Shown here piece after piece: positions 46,786 through 57,239 of a stretch of DNA of 64,000 nt. The notes under the pieces were generated by a model. The model saw only the letters and a list, made by a program, of their open reading frames with translations. It made no database searches and had not been told where the DNA came from. The position numbers and the translations under genes were made by a program. Position 1 is the stretch's first letter; every line of letters begins with the position of its first letter. Source of the DNA: Linanthus parryae. Lineage: Eukaryota > Streptophyta > Magnoliopsida > Ericales > Polemoniaceae. The stretch covers positions 22,020,001 through 22,084,000 of the forward strand of contig JALGPY010000007.1 in NCBI GenBank assembly GCA_023055425.1, in the 5' to 3' direction.

Positions 46786-48028
46786 ATGAACCGAACGAAA
46801 GCATAATTACATCTCACATATATATATATATATATATATATCAACCCACACCAATAATATAAAGAACCTTAACTTACATAACCTTTCACATTCATTTCAA
46901 ATTCTTCATTATCTACCGTCTTAAGGCAAAATTCTATAAATTTATTCCTCCATATCTCATGGAAGTAATTATTATTATTATTATTATTATTATTTTGCTC
47001 TTTTTATGTTTCTTTAATTTGTTTGGCTCTCAATTTATTTAAATAATTATACATAAATTTGTTGTTAATTATAAATAAAATGATTATTCCTTTTTTTAAT
47101 TGAAAATGAACTATGGAATCTCATCTCATGTGCAGTTTAGCTAAGTAAAAATCTCACTTAGATGTAGTTACATGATCTTAAACCAGCCAGTTTTCACACA
47201 ACACCCACATATTAGAAGCTCTAAGCCTATATTTTTAATTTACGAGTAATTTATAATACTTATGTTGAGTAGTAGCCAACACCTATTTATCAAATGTATC
47301 ATTACAAGTGAAACTACAATTTATTTTCATACAATGATAATAATCGCTAATATCTACAGCTTATCATTTCTGAATTGTTTATACCAGTCGGGATGCGAAA
47401 AAAAGTTATACATGAAAATATTTCTTTAATACAAGAAAGGAAATACTGACTCTCCATTAGGCTATGAGAATTCATCTTAATTAGCCAACATGGATGATGT
47501 TAGACCAATAAAAGAAAAGATAACTTAATAATGTATGTTTTTCCTTCAATGTACATTGAAGCTTGGTACATTGTCAGAATTGTTAAGGTTTGTGAGTAAT
47601 TCCAATGAACAATTGACAGATGATGATAAAATTAGTTGCTCAAACTGAGGGGCATGACTACATCTTTTATTATTTTCTGATATGGTTCTTTTATGAGAGA
47701 AGTAAAAGTAGTAGAGTTTTTTCTGTAATATATAAATTTTATGAGTTTTAAAATAATAGTACCATGCATATTGTTTCTTTGATTATATATTATTATTTCG
47801 TAAGACTCCTTTAATTAAGAACCACATCTTCATCAAAATGACAATTTACAACTTTAAACCAATAGTTCGTCAAAATTTGAATTCTGTAATGGCCTATATG
47901 CTTAACATGTGTGCAGATAATATAAGATTTGTAAAAATGATTATTTCACAATTTAAAGAAACATATTTTCAAACTCCAAATAATCTTAGTAAGTTTTCAA
48001 TAAAACAAAATAACATCTACATGCACAG
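46201..48028. other. Helitron right part, AT-rich, no gene
   Basis: Non-coding. It holds a 58-bp tandem unit (AAAGTATGAACCGAACGAAA at 46723 and 46781), each followed by an AT microsatellite (46752-46780 and 46817-46841), and an ATT repeat (46970-46994). Confidence 0.6.
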
Positions 48029-48057
48029 CCCGCGCCATGGCGCGGGGTTAAGACTAG

Positions 48058-48480
48058 TGAAATATAAAGCCGATCAACTCAACTACAACCCAAATGTATT
48101 TAAATCCTCTTATGTATATATATGACCCAACTTATGATGTAATTTAGACAAACATAGCAAACAATACGTCACGATAAAGGTAATTACTCAAGAAATAGAC
48201 AGCACGAATAAGATATGTGGTTTTGGCTATCCATACTCTTGTTAACTCGCAAGAATTTCAAAGATTAAGTTAAACTGAATTAAGCTATTTCCCACGAAAC
48301 TGCATCATTACAAGTCAAAATCACTCGGCAATCGCCATCCATGACATCTTCTTATGATCACTAATAATTCGTTTCTTCTTAATTAAATATTTTAAGCAAG
48401 GTGATGATTGAGCACATAATGAGTTGATGGGAGAGGTTGTGGAGTGAAACGACGTGTATAAGATGAAAATAAATTTCCTC
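48058..48480 (+). repeat. Segmental duplication block 2 upstream of intact EXO70
   Basis: From about 48103 to 48400 it matches 15370-15640 upstream of copy B (CTTATGTATATATATGA, AAGATATGTGGTTTTG, GACATCTTCTTATGATCACT). Non-coding. Confidence 0.65.
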
Positions 48481-48485
48481 TTTTT

Positions 48486-48680
48486 TTCCATAAAGTTCCT
48501 AATTGGAATTTTCGATCCGTAACCATGTCATTTTGACTTCATGATTTGGAAAGCAAGACGATACAATTATTTGATAATCTTTTCATGGTGTTGTATAAAA
48601 TGATTATCAAATTCTTACATCGTTTTGCTAATCAAATTACCGAGTGAATGTGATCCGATAAAACGTATTCATGGTAAAAG
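48486..48680. mobile_element. Degenerate Stowaway-like MITE 4
   Basis: The core resembles MITEs 1-3 (TCTTTTCATGGTGTTGTATA, CGTTTTGCTAATCAAATTAC, CCGAGTGAATGTGATCC). Clear ends are missing, perhaps because the LINE inserted at its right edge. Confidence 0.5.
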
Positions 48681-48724
48681 TTTTTTTTTTAGATTCCAAC
48701 TAGAAACTAGAAATTACATCTATT

Positions 48725-50155
48725 TGTAGGGTTTTGATTCATGGATCGCGCAAACGGAAGCATAATCAAATAAACAACCATGCAAAACCCTCCAAGGATC
48801 ACAAGTCTAGATGCATAACGATAGTGAAGGTAAGAAATCATAAACACACCTTTGGGTTCTCCTTGATGACTTCAAACGCGAATAGTGTCACGTTCTCTAT
48901 AGTTGATCCACGCCTAGAGTTGATCCTAGATCTCCAATCTCCTTGGTGCTAGCCCGGAATGAAAGGAGGGTGAAGGAATCACGCAAAACGAGGCACAAAA
49001 AGGGGGTTCGGCCCCTTTGTGGCGTCGGGGACGAGTGGGCGGCGGCAAGGGGGCGGCGTCCCTCTTGTTGCTTGCTCTCTCTCTCCTTTGTTCTCTCCTA
49101 CTCTTGTTATGTTCTCTTTAGAGCATAAGTTGTGTAGGGAAGGAAGGAGGAGGGTCCTTTATATAGTCCAACAACTCCTTGTTAACTACCTAAAGGACTT
49201 ATTCTAGTCCTACTAGAATTCAATTTAGTCCCTTCCTTGCAAATTAGTCCCTACTAAGTTTGCAAGGGTTTGCAAAGTGATCCTTCTAATTAATTAATCC
49301 TATTAATTAATTCCCAAATCTAGTACAACTCTATATAGCGTGTGACCCCATAGGTTCTATCTAGTTGGTAGCAACTCTTTGCTAATATGGAGCGGTTTCT
49401 AGCAAAACATCCATTCTAGCCAACTAATAGAATAGTCATCTAGACAACCTTGTACAAGTAATTGTCTCATCCTTTTGCCTCCATATCCGGATTGGACACG
49501 AGACATACAAGTCACACTCGTATATCCAATCCCTAGTTTCTCGATCCATGGAATAGCCTTATTCGTGCAAATAACATCAATATCTCATATATTGATTTAT
49601 TTGAGTCTGGCCAGACATTCTATAAGCACTATCCTCGAGTGGCCTTGGATATTTGCTCCCGTTATGTGGGAGGGGCAAATCCTCTCTACGTCCACTACGA
49701 TCCCTAAGCTTGCTTCTCATTGTATCCAGTACACGCCTTTATAACTACCCAGTTACGGTGTAGCGTTTAACGCTACCAAGATCACAATGATCCACAACTA
49801 GAATATCTAGTGACTTCAAGTCTAAGGATGACAATACCATTGTACCCGAGAAGCACTTGTGACTCAACATAACGTGTATGTAGCCTTCTCGGTAATGGGT
49901 CAATCCAGTGCAACATTCCGTAATGCACACCCATGTGTTGGATCATGATATCTCCATATCAATCCAACCCCATACTAGTCTATAGATGATTGTCCCATTT
50001 AATCATTATACTTGACTAGGGATATTTAAGATAAACAACACGATTGTAAATCTAAGGACTTCATTATATTAAATATCCAATAAATAATAAATGAATTTCT
50101 AGCCAATTACAAATTCATACTAAACTAGATTGCCTCTAGGGCATCTATTCCAACA
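48725..50155 (-). repeat. 3' LTR of the copia element
   Basis: 1431 bp, TG..CA ends (TGTTGG..CTACA on the minus strand). Short open frames inside it are repeated in the other LTR and are not genes. Confidence 0.96.
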
Positions 50156-50166
50156 GTCTCCCACTT
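50156..50166 (-). promoter_or_regulatory. Polypurine tract of the copia element
   Basis: On the minus strand AAGTGGGAGAC directly before the 3' LTR: the plus-strand primer for reverse transcription. Confidence 0.85.
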
Positions 50167-50169
50167 GCA

Positions 50170-53100
50170 CTAGAGCCAATCTGGCGCATCTCGTATGCCC
50201 ATACTCCTAGTGTGCCCTTCATGCTTCCACTGCGTGAGAGGCTTTGTAAGCGGGTCTGACAGATTATCATCTGTAGGAATCTTGCATATCCGAACGTCTC
50301 CTCTATCGATAATATCTCGAATTAGATGAAACTTCCTGAGCACGTGCTTGGACTTCTGGTGCGATCTTGGTTCCTTTGATTGCGCGATCGCCCCAGTGTT
50401 GTCACAGAACAACTCCACTGGATCCGCAATGCTAGGGACCACACCAAGTTCAGAAACAAACTTTCTGATCCAAACAGCCTCCTTTGCTGCGCCATTTGCA
50501 GCAATGTACTCAGCCTCTGTTGTAGAATCAGCTACCGTCTCTTGCTTGGAACTCTTCCAGCTCACCGCTGCTCCATTCAGGCAAAACACATATCCCGACT
50601 GTGATCTGAAGTCATCTCTATCGGTTTGGAAGCTTGCATCAGTGTAACCCCTTACACGCAACTCTTCCTCACCGCCAAACATCAAGAAAGCATCCTTAGT
50701 TCTTCTCAAGTACTTTAGGATGTTCTTGACAGCAATCCAGTGACTCTCACCTGGATTGGATTGGTATCTGCTTGTCATACTCAAGGCATATGACACATCT
50801 GGTCTAGTACATAACATGGCGTACATGATAGATCCTATGGCCGAGGCATAGGGAATCCTACTCATGCGTTCCTTCACAATCTCATTGGAAGGACATCCAC
50901 TCTTCGAAAGAGTGATTCCATGTGACATGGGCAAGAATCCCTTCTTGGAATCTTGCATGTTGAACCGTTTCAACACCTTGTCAATATATGTACTTTGACT
51001 TAGGCCTAGCAACCTCTTAGATCTATCTCTATAGATCTTTATACCGAGTATATAGGCTGCTTCCCCTAAGTCCTTCATTGAGAAACACTTTCCTAGCCAA
51101 TCTTTCACAGATTGCAGCATGGGAATGTCGTTCCCAATGAGTAGTATGTCATCCACATACAAGACCAGAAAAGCTACAGAGCTCCCACTAACCTTCTTGT
51201 AAACACAAGACCCATCTTCGTTTCTGATGAAGCCAAACTCTTTGACCACTTCATCAAAACGTCGATTCCAACTCCTAGAAGCTTGCTTCAATCCATAAAT
51301 GGATCGTTGCAGCTTACAGACTTTGTTGGCTTGCTTTGGATCCTCAAAACCCTCCGGCTGTATCATATACACGTCCTCGAGGAGATTCCCATAAAGGAAT
51401 GCTGTTTTGACATCCATCTGCCAAATCTCATAGTCGTAGTATGCTGCAATCGCAAGTAGGATTCGGATGGATTTGGTCATAGCGACTGGTGAAAAGGTTT
51501 CATCATAGTCAATACCATGAATCTGTCTGAATCCTTTAGCCACCAATCGGCCCTTATAGGTAATCACATTACCATCCATGTCGATCTTCTTCTTGAAGAC
51601 CCACTTGCACCCTATGGGCCGCGCCCCATCAGGTGGTTCCACCAAAGTCCATACTTTGTTGGTATACATGGATTCCATCTCGGATCTCATGGCTTCAAGC
51701 CACTTCTGCGAGTCTGGGCCATTCATGGCCTCCTCATAGGTAGTAGGCTCATCATCTATGAGCATCGTGTCAACGGAATCAGTTACGAGAAGTCCGTACC
51801 TCTCGGGTTCCTGGCGCACTCTACTAGATATACGAAGCTCTTGTGTTACCTGAACAGGTGGATCCACAACTGCTTGTGATTCCTGTTCATGTTCCATAAT
51901 CGGTTCAGTGATTTGTGGTTCTTGAACTTCTTCAAGTTCTACATTCCTCCCACTTGCTTCTTTAGAGACAAACTCTCTTTCTAGAAACACGCCGGTCCGA
52001 GCAACAAACACTTTGTTCTCGGTTGGATTGTAGAAGTAGTATCCCTTAGTTTCCTTAGGGTACCCCACAAATTTACACTTATCCGATTTAGGCCCTAGCT
52101 TGTCTGATTGTAAACGTTTTACATAGACATCGCAGCCCCAAATCCTCATGAACGATAGTGTGGGACGCCTCCCACTCCACATCTCATATGGTGTCTTCAT
52201 GACTGATTTAGATGGAACACGGTTAATGGTGAAAGCTGCACTTAATAGAGCGTAGCCCCAAAACGATAATGGAAGATCGGTTTGACACATCATAGACCGA
52301 ACCATATCCAATAGGGTTCGATTCCTCCTCTCGGACACGCCATTCCATTGTGGCGTTCCGGGTGGAGTGAGTTGGGACACGATCCCACACTCTCTAAGAT
52401 AGTCGTCAAACTCTTGGCTCAAGTATTCTCCTCCACGATCCGATCGTAGAGCCTTGATACTTTTGCCAAGTTGCTTCTCTACTTCATTCTTGAATTCCTT
52501 GAACACTTCAAAGGATTCGGATTTTGCCCTCATAAGGTACACAAATCCATATCTACTGTAATCATCAGTAAACGTAATGAAGTAGACATAACCACCCCTG
52601 GCAGGCGTGGCAAATGGCCCACACACATCGGTATGTATGAGCGCCAATTGCTCACTAGTCCTCTCACCTTTCTTATTGAAAGGGGACTTTGTCATTTTTC
52701 CCAATAAACAAGCCTCACATGTCTCATATGATTCAAAATCAAATGAGTCTAGTAATCCATCCTTATGGAGTCTAGATACACGTTTCTCATTTATGTGGCC
52801 TAAACGACAATGCCATAAATAAGCAGGATTTAAATCATTTATTTTAATCCGCTTGGTATTAATGTTGTAGACAGGATTACTTAGATCAAGGACATAAAGT
52901 CCATTAAATAATTGCGCACTAAAATAGTGAATATTATTCAAATAAAAGGAACAACAATTGTTCTTTATTGAAATAATAAAACCTTCCTTGTCCAAACAAG
53001 AAATAGAAATAATGTTTCTGCTCATAGCAGGCACAAAATAGCAATTATTTAATTCTAAAACTAATCCTGAAGGCAGAGATAGCTCGCACACGCCTATGGC

Positions 53101-54120
53101 CAACGCAGCAACCTTTGCTCCATTCCCAACGCGCAGATCTACCTCCCCTTTAGCCAATCTTTTACTTCTCTTTAGATCCTGCATATTTCGACAAATATGA
53201 GATCCACATCCAGTATCTAATACCCATGATGTAGAGACAGTTAAATTGACATCTACAACAAAAATACCTGGTGGTGGTGGAATCACTATTCCAAGCCTCT
53301 TGTCCTCCAGATATTTTGGGCAGTTCCTCCTCCAGTGTCCAGGTTGACTACAGTAGTGACATTCACCCTTAGTCACGACCTTGGCAATGCCACCAACGGG
53401 CTTAAGGGCTTGTTCCTTGGACTTAGCAACTGACTTGCCTTTGCCCTTGGAGGAAGAGGCAAACTTTTTACCCTTTCCTTTATGCACCATCATTATGGCC
53501 TTGCCCTTACCCTTTTTGATGCTCTGTTCAGCCGTCCTCAACATGTTGAGCAAATCTGGCAGTGGTTTAACGATCTCGTTCATGTTATAGTTCATAATGA
53601 ACTGTCCATAACTCTCGGGCAACGATTGCAACACGAGATTGGTTGCCAACTCTTGGCCGACCGGGAACCCAAGCCGGGCGAGATTCTCCAAGTACCCGAT
53701 CATTCGGAGTACATGGGGTCCCACCGGGTTCCCTTCTGCCAGATGACATTTGAACAGTGCCTTTGAGACCTCATACCTCTCTACCCTCGCCTGCTCTTGG
53801 AAGAGCTGCTTTAGATGTTCGATCATATCGACAGCATTCATGTTCTCATGTTGCTTCTGAAGCTCAGAGGTCATGGTGCAAAGTATTAGGCAGGCCGCAT
53901 CATTAGCGTCATCAACACGCTTTTGATACGCCTTTAAGGCAGCAGGTGTCTGATTCTCTGGACCTTCTGGAACTTGGTCCTCTATTGCGTACAGCTTCTT
54001 CTCTTGCTTGAGAACAATTCTCAAGTTTCTGTACCAATCAAGGAAGTTGGTTCCAGAGAGCTTGTCCTTCTCAAGGACAGATCGTAGGGAATGTTGTGAA
54101 CTCGATGAGTTGTTTGCCAT
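50170..54120 (-). CDS. Ty1/copia Gag-Pol polyprotein, intact
   Basis: One 1316-residue frame from the ATG at 54120 (MANNSSSSQHSLRSVLEKDK). An upstream TTG-started extension of 10 residues is unlikely to be used. Domains in order: Gag (about 10-210); zinc knuckle C254-C257-H262-C267 (CHYCSQPGHWRRNC); protease with the DTG at 302-304; integrase with H437, H442, C468, C471 and the D498-D561-E597 triad (HTDVCGP, SDRGGEY, GVSERRN); reverse transcriptase with D903 (QMDVKTAFLYGNL) and YVDD at 988-991; and RNase H with D1161 (YTDASF), E1202 and D1240. All catalytic residues I can check are present and there is no stop or frameshift. Gag and Pol are fused, as usual in this group. The lineage is probably Tork/Angela-like, judged from the LTR start and overall layout. 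It forms virus-like particles, copies its RNA to DNA and integrates it. Confidence 0.97.
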   Translation of the reverse strand: MANNSSSSQHSLRSVLEKDKLSGTNFLDWYRNLRIVLKQEKKLYAIEDQVPEGPENQTPAALKAYQKRVDDANDAACLILCTMTSELQKQHENMNAVDMIEHLKQLFQEQARVERYEVSKALFKCHLAEGNPVGPHVLRMIGYLENLARLGFPVGQELATNLVLQSLPESYGQFIMNYNMNEIVKPLPDLLNMLRTAEQSIKKGKGKAIMMVHKGKGKKFASSSKGKGKSVAKSKEQALKPVGGIAKVVTKGECHYCSQPGHWRRNCPKYLEDKRLGIVIPPPPGIFVVDVNLTVSTSWVLDTGCGSHICRNMQDLKRSKRLAKGEVDLRVGNGAKVAALAIGVCELSLPSGLVLELNNCYFVPAMSRNIISISCLDKEGFIISIKNNCCSFYLNNIHYFSAQLFNGLYVLDLSNPVYNINTKRIKINDLNPAYLWHCRLGHINEKRVSRLHKDGLLDSFDFESYETCEACLLGKMTKSPFNKKGERTSEQLALIHTDVCGPFATPARGGYVYFITFTDDYSRYGFVYLMRAKSESFEVFKEFKNEVEKQLGKSIKALRSDRGGEYLSQEFDDYLRECGIVSQLTPPGTPQWNGVSERRNRTLLDMVRSMMCQTDLPLSFWGYALLSAAFTINRVPSKSVMKTPYEMWSGRRPTLSFMRIWGCDVYVKRLQSDKLGPKSDKCKFVGYPKETKGYYFYNPTENKVFVARTGVFLEREFVSKEASGRNVELEEVQEPQITEPIMEHEQESQAVVDPPVQVTQELRISSRVRQEPERYGLLVTDSVDTMLIDDEPTTYEEAMNGPDSQKWLEAMRSEMESMYTNKVWTLVEPPDGARPIGCKWVFKKKIDMDGNVITYKGRLVAKGFRQIHGIDYDETFSPVAMTKSIRILLAIAAYYDYEIWQMDVKTAFLYGNLLEDVYMIQPEGFEDPKQANKVCKLQRSIYGLKQASRSWNRRFDEVVKEFGFIRNEDGSCVYKKVSGSSVAFLVLYVDDILLIGNDIPMLQSVKDWLGKCFSMKDLGEAAYILGIKIYRDRSKRLLGLSQSTYIDKVLKRFNMQDSKKGFLPMSHGITLSKSGCPSNEIVKERMSRIPYASAIGSIMYAMLCTRPDVSYALSMTSRYQSNPGESHWIAVKNILKYLRRTKDAFLMFGGEEELRVRGYTDASFQTDRDDFRSQSGYVFCLNGAAVSWKSSKQETVADSTTEAEYIAANGAAKEAVWIRKFVSELGVVPSIADPVELFCDNTGAIAQSKEPRSHQKSKHVLRKFHLIRDIIDRGDVRICKIPTDDNLSDPLTKPLTQWKHEGHTRSMGIRDAPDWL

Positions 54121-55789
54121 TTGGAATTCTGCAAAAAGGAAAATACGCAAGTTTTAGTATTTGTGAATTTTTGACTATATTTAATAATGGCTAGTTTATT
54201 AAATATAGCTCCCACTATTTTTCTACGGATTAATAACCCTCAAGATATTAATGCGGAAAATGTCCTTATATTTTCTAGTGGGCCAAGATCCATCTTTTTC
54301 ATCTCCTTATGAGCTTGCTTTGGCAAGTCACCCATAATTCGATTACTTCTTAGGTAGGAACGATTCCAATTGCATCCCATATGCAACTCTTGGTTCAATC
54401 GGGCAAATAACTCCTTATTTATCCATCCTTATGGATAATCCCAATTGATTGCCTCTAGGTTTCTTAATCAAATTAATAGCCTAGTTGTGTTCAACCTCTT
54501 ATCTAAACAATTGCACATTGTTACGTGCCATCGCATTCCATCATTATGAACCAAGTCGCCATGCTTTGGCACGCACGAACTTGATAAATAATGATGATAA
54601 TGAGTGTTTAAATAACGAGAAGGCAAGAACACAATATTTTAAAATTTTGAGGGATTTTTCAATTTTAATTATTTTGTTGATCAATATCAACTAATCTATC
54701 TATTTGAGTTTGGGCACAACTCCAAATAATAGATCCGGGTTGTCTAATTATCTTATTATCCTAATTGCATGCATCATCCATACACCAACCACACAAATAA
54801 TAAGATAATAAATAAACAACCACAAAACAGAAATTAAACGTGATGTGGATATGGCCTTTTCTAGACTAAGATAATTCCAAGCCAATGGAATTATCTATGA
54901 ACCCTAAACAAACACATCTCCATGCGTCTTGATCTTTTGGTCCATCCTTCATAGTCATGTGGAATGCTCCATGCTCCATGCTCCATCTTTTGTGGCTTCT
55001 TTGGCTTTGGGCTTCTTTTCTCCAATCTTGGCTAACAATCTACTTTATCTAGCACTAGCTAATATCTATACTAAATAAAATAAATCTCACAAGTTGAGAA
55101 AAAAAAATGGCACGCAGGCCATAAAACCCTAATTAATTATTACAATTAATTGATCAGCTCGCAGGCCGTAAAACCAAACCACAAAATTAAACATCCACAT
55201 CAAACCACATCCTAAGGCCATATCCAATCACCGTGCGATTTGCACATAAACAGTTAAAATCTAATTTTAACGCGCTTGGTCAATTTTAATTGATTTTAGG
55301 ATTTCTAGGGTTAAAACGGTCCATGGGCCCAACAATCCAATTGCCCGGGCCCAAATAAGTGAACCATAAAGCCCTAGGGCCGGCCCGGCCCAAAACCCGC
55401 AAGCTAGGCCCGCGGGTTAGGGCCGCCCGGCCCCATAGGGCGCCAAGCTTGGGCGGCAAGCAAGGGGGCGGTCCCCTAGGGGGCCGAACCTCCTTGTGGA
55501 GGTTGTTTCCAAAACAACCTCCTTGCTAGGAGCCCAAGTTTGGTTGTTTCCTTGTTGTGGGAGAACTCCTTCTTCCCCAAGGATGCCCAAAACCTAGATC
55601 TAAGATCCTAAAATTTCTCAAACTCACCAATTCATGCATCCAATGCAATAATTGGGTCTTGTTATGATTAATTCTTTGACAAATTGCATCCAATGCTTGA
55701 TTTGTCTTGTTTTACGCGATAAACAACAAATTAAGGTGTAAAACAACAAGAATCTAACACATAAACTACGTTTATGCTCTATGACCTGT
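54121..55789 (-). other. Untranslated leader of the copia element
   Basis: 1.67 kb between the primer-binding site and the Gag ATG, without a coding frame. A GC-rich block (about 55370-55490, GGCCGGCCCGGCCC and CCCGCGGG) stands out from the AT-rich surroundings. Presumably it holds packaging and dimerisation signals. Confidence 0.7.
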
Positions 55790-55802
55790 GGCTCTGATAC
55801 CA
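55790..55802 (-). promoter_or_regulatory. Primer-binding site of the copia element
   Basis: On the minus strand TGGTATCAGAGCC, complementary to initiator Met tRNA, one base after the 5' LTR. Confidence 0.93.
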
Positions 55803-55803
55803 C

Positions 55804-57234
55804 TGTAGGGTTTTGATTCATGGATCGCGCAAACGGAAGCATAATCAAATAAACAACCATGCAAAACCCTCCAAGGATCACAAGTCTAGATGCATAACGA
55901 TAGTGAAGGTAAGAAATCATAAACACACCTTTGGGTTCTCCTTGATGACTTCAAACGCGAATAGTGTCACGTTCTCTATAGTTGATCCACGCCTAGAGTT
56001 GATCCTAAATCTCCAATCTCCTTGGTGCTAGCCCGGAATGAAAGGAGGGTGAAGGAATCACGCAAAACGAGGCACAAAAAGGGGGTTCGGCCCCTTTGTG
56101 GCGTCGGGGACGAGTGGGCGGCGGCAAGGGGGCGGCGTCCCTCTTGTTGCTTGCTCTCTCTCTCCTTTGTTCTCTCCTACTCTTGTTATGTTCTCTTTAG
56201 AGCATAAGTTGTGTAGGGAAGGAAGGAGGAGGGTCCTTTATATAGTCCAACAACTCCTTGTTAACTACCTAAAGGACTTATTCTAGTCCTACTAGAATTC
56301 AATTTAGTCCCTTCCTTGCAAATTAGTCCCTACTAAGTTTGCAAGGGTTTGCAAAGTGATCCTTCTAATTAATTAATCCTATTAATTAATTCCCAAATCT
56401 AGTACAACTCTATATAGCGTGTGACCCCATAGGTTCTATCTAGTTGGTAGCAACTCTTTGCTAATATGGAGCGGTTTCTAGCAAAACATCCATTCTAGCC
56501 AACTAATAGAATAGTCATCTAGACAACCTTGTACAAGTAATTGTCTCATCCTTTTGCCTCCATATCCGGATTGGACACGAGACATACAAGTCACACTCGT
56601 ATATCCAATCCCTAGTTTCTCGATCCATGGAATAGCCTTATTCGTGCAAATAACATCAATATCTCATATATTGATTTATTTGAGTCTGGCCAGACATTCT
56701 ATAAGCACTATCCTCGAGTGGCCTTGGATATTTGCTCCCGTTATGTGGGAGGGGCAAATCCTCTCTACGTCCACTACGATCCCGAAGCTTGCTTCTCATT
56801 GTATCCAGTACACGCCTTTATAACTACCCAGTTACGGTGTAGCGTTTAACGCTACCAAGATCACAATGATCCACAACTAGAATATCTAATGACTTCAAGT
56901 CTAAGGATGACAATACCATTGTACCCGAGAAGCACTTGTGACTCAACATAACGTGTATGTAGCCTTCTCGGTAATGGGTCAATCCAGTGCAACATTCCGT
57001 AATGCACACCCATGTGTTGGATCATGATATCTCCATATCAATCCAACCCCATACTAGTCTATAGATGATTGTCCCATTTAATCATTATACTTGACTAGGG
57101 ATATTTAAGATAAACAACACGATTGTAAATCTAAGGACTTCATTATATTAAATATCCAATAAATAATAAATGAATTTCTAGCCAATTACAAATTCATACT
57201 AAACTAGATTGCCTCTAGGGCATCTATTCCAACA
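55804..57234 (-). repeat. 5' LTR of the copia element
   Basis: 1431 bp. It should carry the element's promoter on the minus strand. Same length as the 3' LTR, with only a few differences seen. Confidence 0.96.
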
Positions 57235-57239
57235 CTATT

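Larger units (their letters stand above)
40389..48057 (+). mobile_element. Non-autonomous Helitron, about 7.7 kb
   Basis: The 5' end TCTATATCTATATTATATA then AAAAGCTAGGAGGTTAG, and the 3' end an 18-base perfect palindrome CCCGCGCCATGGCGCGGG (48029-48046) followed by TTAAGACTAG, are the standard plant Helitron termini (TC.. and hairpin-CTAG). The bases next to the ends are A and T, as expected for insertion between A and T. A second candidate TC start is at 40395. No Rep/helicase frame is present. Its content is AT-rich repeats, two SINEs, a LINE fragment and microsatellites. It interrupts the duplicated block upstream of the intact EXO70. Confidence 0.8.
48725..57234 (-). mobile_element. Complete Ty1/copia retrotransposon, 8510 bp
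   Basis: Two 1431-bp LTRs (48725-50155 and 55804-57234), by eye nearly identical (differences seen at about 48929, 49707 and 49807 against their partners), flanked by the target duplication CTATT (48720-48724 and 57235-57239). On the coding (minus) strand the LTR runs TGTTGGAATAG..ACCCTACA. The primer-binding site TGGTATCAGAGCC follows the 5' LTR, and the purine tract AAGTGGGAGAC precedes the 3' LTR. One uninterrupted gag-pol frame lies between. All structural parts needed for movement are present. It sits in the 3' UTR of LINE-2. Confidence 0.97.

Noticed and set aside
48029..48046. Strong palindrome as a transcription terminator
   Set aside because: This is plant DNA, and the palindrome is followed by CTAG at the expected distance, as in a Helitron 3' end.
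48943..49744. Short open frames in the copia LTR, repeated at 56022-56823
   Set aside because: They are antisense to the element within LTR sequence, identical in both LTRs, and without any domain.
54121..54150. Ten-residue N-terminal extension of the copia polyprotein
   Set aside because: It would need a TTG start. The ATG at 54120 begins the MANNSSSS sequence typical of Gag in this group.
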